Shown here: piece after piece, positions 9,148 through 11,797 of the stretch
Position numbering within the stretch: the stretch's first letter is position 1
Layout of the letters: every line of letters begins with the position of its first letter
Assembly (NCBI GenBank): GCA_948888345.1
Contig: CAQTPN010000014.1
Location: 1-11,797, forward strand
Reading direction: 5' to 3'
Origin: an uncultured bacterium
GTDB taxonomy: Bacteria > Cyanobacteriota > Vampirovibrionia > Gastranaerophilales > Gastranaerophilaceae
Length of the DNA stretch: 11,797 bases
Translations under genes and position numbers: made by a program
Notes under the pieces: generated by a model
The model's database searches: none
Seen by the model: the letters and a program-made list of their open reading frames with translations, nothing else
What the model was told of the DNA's origin: nothing

Positions 9148-9810
9148 TTATTTAAAATTTACAAACCCGAATAGCCTGCCGGTGTCTGAACGCCAGCGAA
9201 ACCAGCCTGTTTTAATTTGATTATCCATCGTGGTTACTTTTGCAAGCATCCAGTTTCCCTGAATAAGCCACGGGCTTATGAATTTTGGATAATTAAAATC
9301 ATCTATAATATCTGAATCGTTATTTGGAGAACTGTGCAGAGCCTTTAAATCTTTCGGAAGATTTCTAAATGTGTAAAATCCGTATTTTTTGCCGTATTTA
9401 AATATTAAATCTTTATATAAATAAAACTTTGCACCGCTATTTTTATCCTCTTTTTTTATCCACCCGAAAAGCTCTTTTTTTTGGTTGTAACAAATGTTCA
9501 ACCATTCTTCATCTTCATCTTCCACACTGAAAAATACAGTATTTTCTTTTGGAAGATAAATTAAAAAAATATCATTGGGGTTATTTTCTTCTTTATTTTG
9601 AGAAAGGAAATTTCCGATATTATTCCAGTAAATTTTTTCTATAACTTTTGAATTTAAATCCGGTTTTTCATAAATTGTGACATAGTTTGTGATTTTAGCC
9701 GCACCTATGCCGTAATGTTTGATTGAATTTGTATAAGACGGTATAAAATCCGCAAAGGCAGCCCCTGCGATAAGAAAGAATAACAATATGCTTAAAAATA
9801 TTTTCTTCAT
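9148..9810 (-). CDS. Secreted or periplasmic protein with two SH3b-like units
   Basis: From the chosen ATG at 9810 the product is 220 residues. It opens with a clear Sec signal peptide, MKKIFLSILLFFLIAGAAFA, with likely cleavage before DFIP. A first SH3b-like unit spans about residues 36-122 (VTIYEKPDLNSKVIEKIY, then EEWLNICYN and LFGWIKKED). A second spans about 155-220 (LKALHSSPNNDSDII, then NWMLAKVTT and TGWFRWRS). Bacterial SH3 domains of this kind usually bind peptidoglycan or proteins in the envelope. No catalytic domain is present, so a binding or sensor role is inferred. The start is uncertain: in-frame ATG at 9828 and GTG at 9825 would add a few residues before the signal peptide, and AAGG lies 5 nt before that GTG. 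The gene stands alone, convergent with the GH13 gene and divergent from lemA. Confidence 0.85.
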   Translation of the reverse strand: MKKIFLSILLFFLIAGAAFADFIPSYTNSIKHYGIGAAKITNYVTIYEKPDLNSKVIEKIYWNNIGNFLSQNKEENNPNDIFLIYLPKENTVFFSVEDEDEEWLNICYNQKKELFGWIKKEDKNSGAKFYLYKDLIFKYGKKYGFYTFRNLPKDLKALHSSPNNDSDIIDDFNYPKFISPWLIQGNWMLAKVTTMDNQIKTGWFRWRSDTGRLFGFVNFK

Positions 9811-9816
9811 ATCGCA

Positions 9817-9845
9817 ATTATACACCATATCCTTATATGGTTTAA
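9817..9845 (-). promoter_or_regulatory. Possible promoter of the SH3b-like gene
   Basis: On the - strand a perfect TATAAT (9817-9822) has a weak -35, TTAAAC (9840-9845), at 17 nt. It lies only 6 nt before the ATG at 9810, so transcription would start near the start codon and the message would be nearly leaderless. The match may be fortuitous, because the sequence could equally be coding if translation starts at 9825 or 9828. Confidence 0.3.
9824..9841. repeat. Inverted repeat in the divergent promoter region
   Basis: ACCATAT (9824-9830) and ATATGGT (9835-9841) form perfect 7-bp arms around CCTT. The element sits between the divergent SH3b-like and lemA genes, over the spacer of the candidate - strand promoter. 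It could be an operator or a small hairpin; by itself it is short enough to occur by chance in AT-rich DNA. Confidence 0.45.
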
Positions 9846-9857
9846 TCGGGAAAATGT

Positions 9858-9887
9858 TTGATTGTTAAGCCCGAAATATGGTATATT
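9858..9887 (+). promoter_or_regulatory. Candidate promoter of the lemA operon
   Basis: TTGATT (9858-9863) is followed after 18 nt by TATATT (9882-9887), with a TG extension (TGGTATATT from 9879). Predicted transcription starts near 9894. The ribosome binding site AAAGGA (9903-9908) lies 7 nt before the ATG at 9916. The extended -10 resembles TGGTATAGT before the large GH13 gene. Confidence 0.6.
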
Positions 9888-9915
9888 CTCTTTATGATTT
9901 TTAAAGGAAAAGTAA

Positions 9916-10473
9916 ATGATACTTACTGCTATAGCTCTTGTTTTAATTGTGTTTTTATATAATCTCTACTCTTCTTTAATTAAAAAAAGAAATAAGGTTT
10001 TAGAAGCCTATTCAGGCATTGATGTTCAATTAAAGAAAAGATATGATTTGATTCCAAATATTTTAACCATAGCTTCAAAATTTATGGACCATGAAAAAAA
10101 TCTTCTTGAAGAAATTACAAGCTTAAGGACTGAAGCCTTAAAACTTACTTCAAACGCAGATATAAACAATAAAATCCGCATTGATGACGATATTATGAAT
10201 AAAATGCGGCAAATAATGGTTACTGTTGAAAATTATCCTGATTTACAATCTGATAAAACAATGCTTCAAGCTATGCAGACTTATAATGAAGTTGAAGAAC
10301 ATATTTCAGCTGCAAGGCGTTTTTATAATTCGGCTGCACAGGATTTAAAAAATGCTGTTGAAATTTTCCCTTCCTCAATTTTTGCGGGTTTTATGGGAAT
10401 AAAACAAGCCCCGTTTATTCAGGCGGCTGAATCTGAAAGAAAAGCAATAAACGCTTCCGATTATTTGAAATAG
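9916..10473 (+). CDS. lemA: LemA family membrane protein
   Basis: This 185-residue protein matches the LemA family in length and layout. It has one N-terminal membrane helix (residues 2-20), then the characteristic LKKRYDLIPNIL (39-50), where the family has a conserved Arg-x-Asp-Leu-Ile-Pro-Asn. A long helical region follows, with ENYPDLQSDK (105-114), EEHISAARRFYNSAAQDLKN (127-146) and FPSSIFAGFMG (151-161). The helical domain is expected to face away from the short N-terminal tail, anchored in the cytoplasmic membrane. The molecular function of LemA proteins is not established; they often neighbour membrane proteins of the DUF3137, TPM or HtpX type. Here the DUF3137 gene follows after 8 nt, so the two are almost certainly co-transcribed from the promoter at 9858-9887. 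Family assignment is confident; the role is not known. Confidence 0.93.
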   Translation: MILTAIALVLIVFLYNLYSSLIKKRNKVLEAYSGIDVQLKKRYDLIPNILTIASKFMDHEKNLLEEITSLRTEALKLTSNADINNKIRIDDDIMNKMRQIMVTVENYPDLQSDKTMLQAMQTYNEVEEHISAARRFYNSAAQDLKNAVEIFPSSIFAGFMGIKQAPFIQAAESERKAINASDYLK

Positions 10474-10481
10474 GTTTCAAG

Positions 10482-11489
10482 ATGCAGGATAATACACATA
10501 AAAATTTTACAGAATACCCGCAGGAAAAGACTTATTATCAAATGCGGTGCGATTTTTACGAGAAATTTAAAAATGAAATTTCTCCAAAGCTCCGCTATTA
10601 TGAGAACAAAAGAAAAAAGGAAAGAAAAAAGGCTATTCTTTTAACAACCTTTTCAGTTATTTTGGCAATTTTGTTTTTCTTTCTTGCAATTCACCTTTTA
10701 ACCTTTATTTTTATTGCATCTGCAGTAATTTCTAATGTCTATATAAGAAAATCTTTTGAAGGCAAAATAAAGTCTTTAATTATGCCTTTAATCTGCTCTT
10801 GCTATGGTGATTTGCAATGGTGTAATTTAAGTCCCGTTGCGGCACTTAATTTTGCACTTTCAAAAAATAAACAAAATAATAATTTTAAATACAATATTGA
10901 TGTAAATTCCATAAATAATTCACTTATTGTGCCTTATTATGATTCTTCCTCCTATGATGATATTTTTTGGGGCAGCTATAAAAATGTTCCGTATGAAATA
11001 ATTGAAGCCAGCTATTCAAAAGAAGAAGGCACAGGTAAAGACAGAAGAAATATTACAATATTTGACGGGGTTATTGTTAAACTAAAAATGAATAAAAGTT
11101 TTAACTGCCATACCGTTGTGCGTCCTGACGGGCTTTTTCACACCTCTCCCTCCTGCAGATTAAAACATACCGAGCTTGAAGATGTTAATTTTGAAAAGAA
11201 ATTTGATGTGTTCTGTGATGATGAAATTGAAGCCAGATATCTTTTAACGCCGTCTTTTATGGAAAGACTTACAAACCTTAAAACCTCGTTTTTTGCAGAG
11301 AAAATCTCCTGCGCTTTTTATGAAGATTATCTTTTTATAGCACTTCGCACTTCAAAAGATTTATTTTCAATAGCTTCACTAAATAAGCCTCTTTATGAAT
11401 TCAGGCAGTATGAAATTCTCCATGATGAAATTATTTCTATAATAAAACTTATTGACCATTTTAAATTAAGTGAAAAAACGGGTCTTTAA
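10482..11489 (+). CDS. DUF3137 family membrane protein
   Basis: This 335-residue protein has a basic N-terminal region (ENKRKKERKK, 41-50), then a hydrophobic stretch at about 51-88 that fits two membrane helices forming a hairpin. A soluble C-terminal domain follows. Hallmarks of DUF3137 are visible: GTGKDRRNITIFDGVIVKL (183-201), then FEKKFDVFCDDEIEARYLLT (237-256) and PSFMERLTNL (257-266), and a final strand region YEDYLFIALRT (280-290). DUF3137 genes commonly sit beside lemA, as here, with an 8-nt gap and only a weak AGG before the ATG, so translation may be coupled to lemA. The function of the family is unknown; a membrane complex with LemA is a reasonable inference. Length and motifs give no sign of truncation. 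Confidence 0.9.
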   Translation: MQDNTHKNFTEYPQEKTYYQMRCDFYEKFKNEISPKLRYYENKRKKERKKAILLTTFSVILAILFFFLAIHLLTFIFIASAVISNVYIRKSFEGKIKSLIMPLICSCYGDLQWCNLSPVAALNFALSKNKQNNNFKYNIDVNSINNSLIVPYYDSSSYDDIFWGSYKNVPYEIIEASYSKEEGTGKDRRNITIFDGVIVKLKMNKSFNCHTVVRPDGLFHTSPSCRLKHTELEDVNFEKKFDVFCDDEIEARYLLTPSFMERLTNLKTSFFAEKISCAFYEDYLFIALRTSKDLFSIASLNKPLYEFRQYEILHDEIISIIKLIDHFKLSEKTGL

Positions 11490-11548
11490 AATTCCTGATA
11501 TATTTTGTAATTTTAAATTTAAACAATGATTATATATTTTAAAAATGT

Positions 11549-11565
11549 CAAAATGTAACATTTTG
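11549..11565. repeat. Short inverted repeat upstream of candidate promoter
   Basis: CAAAATG (11549-11555) and CATTTTG (11559-11565) are perfect 7-bp arms around TAA. The element ends 13 nt before the candidate -35 at 11579, a position suitable for an activator or repressor site. It is too AT-rich to act as a strong terminator. Confidence 0.4.
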
Positions 11566-11578
11566 TAAATTTTCCGGC

Positions 11579-11606
11579 TTGACTTAAACCCTTTACGCGA
11601 TAAGAT
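11579..11606 (+). promoter_or_regulatory. Candidate promoter for the gene at the right edge
   Basis: TTGACT (11579-11584), five of six matches to the -35 consensus, is followed after 16 nt by TAAGAT (11601-11606), a moderate -10. It would give a leader of about 165 nt before the ATG at 11778. The isolated TATAAT at 11719-11724 is an alternative that would give a leader of about 47 nt. Confidence 0.4.
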
Positions 11607-11647
11607 GAATTAAGCTAAATTTATTGTATAAAATGGGATTAGAATTG

Positions 11648-11689
11648 CATTTTAAAAAAACTGCGTTTTGAAAATTTCATTTTAAAAAA
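11648..11689. repeat. Direct repeat CATTTTAAAAAA, 30-bp period
   Basis: CATTTTAAAAAA occurs at 11648-11659 and again at 11678-11689. The copies start 30 bp apart, close to three helical turns. It lies between the two candidate -10 elements of the next gene. Because it is T/A runs only, chance or DNA curvature are as likely as a protein binding site. Confidence 0.4.
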
Positions 11690-11777
11690 TAAAAGAAGCA
11701 AAAACAACTGGAAAAGACTATAATATTTAAAAACAAGCTTGTATTAATTTGTAATTACATATATTAGAGGTACTTAA

Positions 11778-11797
11778 ATGTCAACAACACAATATGC
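11778..11797 (+). CDS. Start of a gene cut by the window end
   Basis: The ATG at 11778 is preceded by AGAGG (11766-11770) with 7-nt spacing, a convincing ribosome binding site. The visible codons read MSTTQY, followed by an incomplete GC that begins an Ala codon. Nothing more can be said of the product. The long A+T-rich upstream region suggests it has its own promoter and is not part of the lemA operon. Confidence 0.65.

Larger units (their letters stand above)
11490..11777. other. Intergenic region, very A+T-rich, no gene seen
   Basis: This 288-bp gap contains no plausible coding frame. It holds an inverted repeat (11549-11565), a candidate promoter (11579-11606), a 12-bp direct repeat (11648-11689), an isolated TATAAT (11719-11724) lacking a good -35, a 10-bp palindrome ACAAGCTTGT (11733-11742) and the ribosome binding site of the next gene. 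No GC-rich terminator follows the DUF3137 gene. I recognise no known riboswitch or small RNA. Confidence 0.6.

Noticed and set aside
11490..11548. Terminator after the DUF3137 gene
   Set aside because: The region is only A/T runs, with no GC-containing stem before a T run. Any hairpin drawn there would be very weak.
11719..11724. Isolated TATAAT as the main promoter of the right-edge gene
   Set aside because: No acceptable -35 lies 16-19 nt upstream and there is no TG extension. It is kept only as an alternative within the intergenic entry.
11733..11742. 10-bp palindrome ACAAGCTTGT as an operator
   Set aside because: A perfect 10-bp palindrome is expected several times in a window of this length, and there is no second copy, so it is not listed separately.

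Overview
The window is A+T-rich bacterial DNA with densely packed genes. The best guess at its source is an uncultured gut bacterium of the Candidatus Gastranaerophilales (Melainabacteria/Vampirovibrionia, non-photosynthetic relatives of Cyanobacteria). This is an inference. It rests mainly on the short N-terminal tag NNVSFTGQ on the largest protein, a tag style I associate with many large proteins of that group, and on the style of the long helical membrane protein at the left end. No rRNA, tRNA, CRISPR array or insertion sequence is visible.

Left block (2-9106, + strand). A 908-residue membrane-associated protein of unknown function (5' end possibly cut by the window edge) overlaps by 17 nt a 632-residue glycoside hydrolase family 13 (GH13, alpha-amylase clan) protein. 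That protein keeps the nucleophile, acid/base and third catalytic carboxylate, but its conserved region I is altered in a way that recalls GlgE-type maltosyltransferases. After about 100 bp with a plausible extended -10 promoter comes a second, very large GH13 protein (1464 residues, GTG start). It also keeps the catalytic triad, but its barrel appears split by two insertions totalling about 450 residues. Neither GH13 protein has a Sec signal peptide, so both probably act on alpha-glucans inside the cell, unless the N-terminal tags direct them elsewhere. A strong bidirectional hairpin terminator closes the block.

Middle (9145-9915). A convergent gene on the - strand encodes a secreted or periplasmic protein with two SH3b-like units. 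Its start lies in a compact divergent promoter region holding an inverted repeat (ACCATAT-CCTT-ATATGGT) and a further ATATGGT half-site over the lemA -10.

Right block (9916-11797, + strand). A LemA family membrane protein and a DUF3137 membrane protein form a two-gene operon, a pairing common in bacteria, with molecular function unknown. Then come 288 bp without a gene, holding AT-rich repeats and a candidate promoter. The first seven codons (the seventh incomplete) of another gene end the window.

The most unusual content is the pair of divergent GH13 proteins: one coupled to a large unknown membrane protein, the other carrying a heavily expanded barrel.
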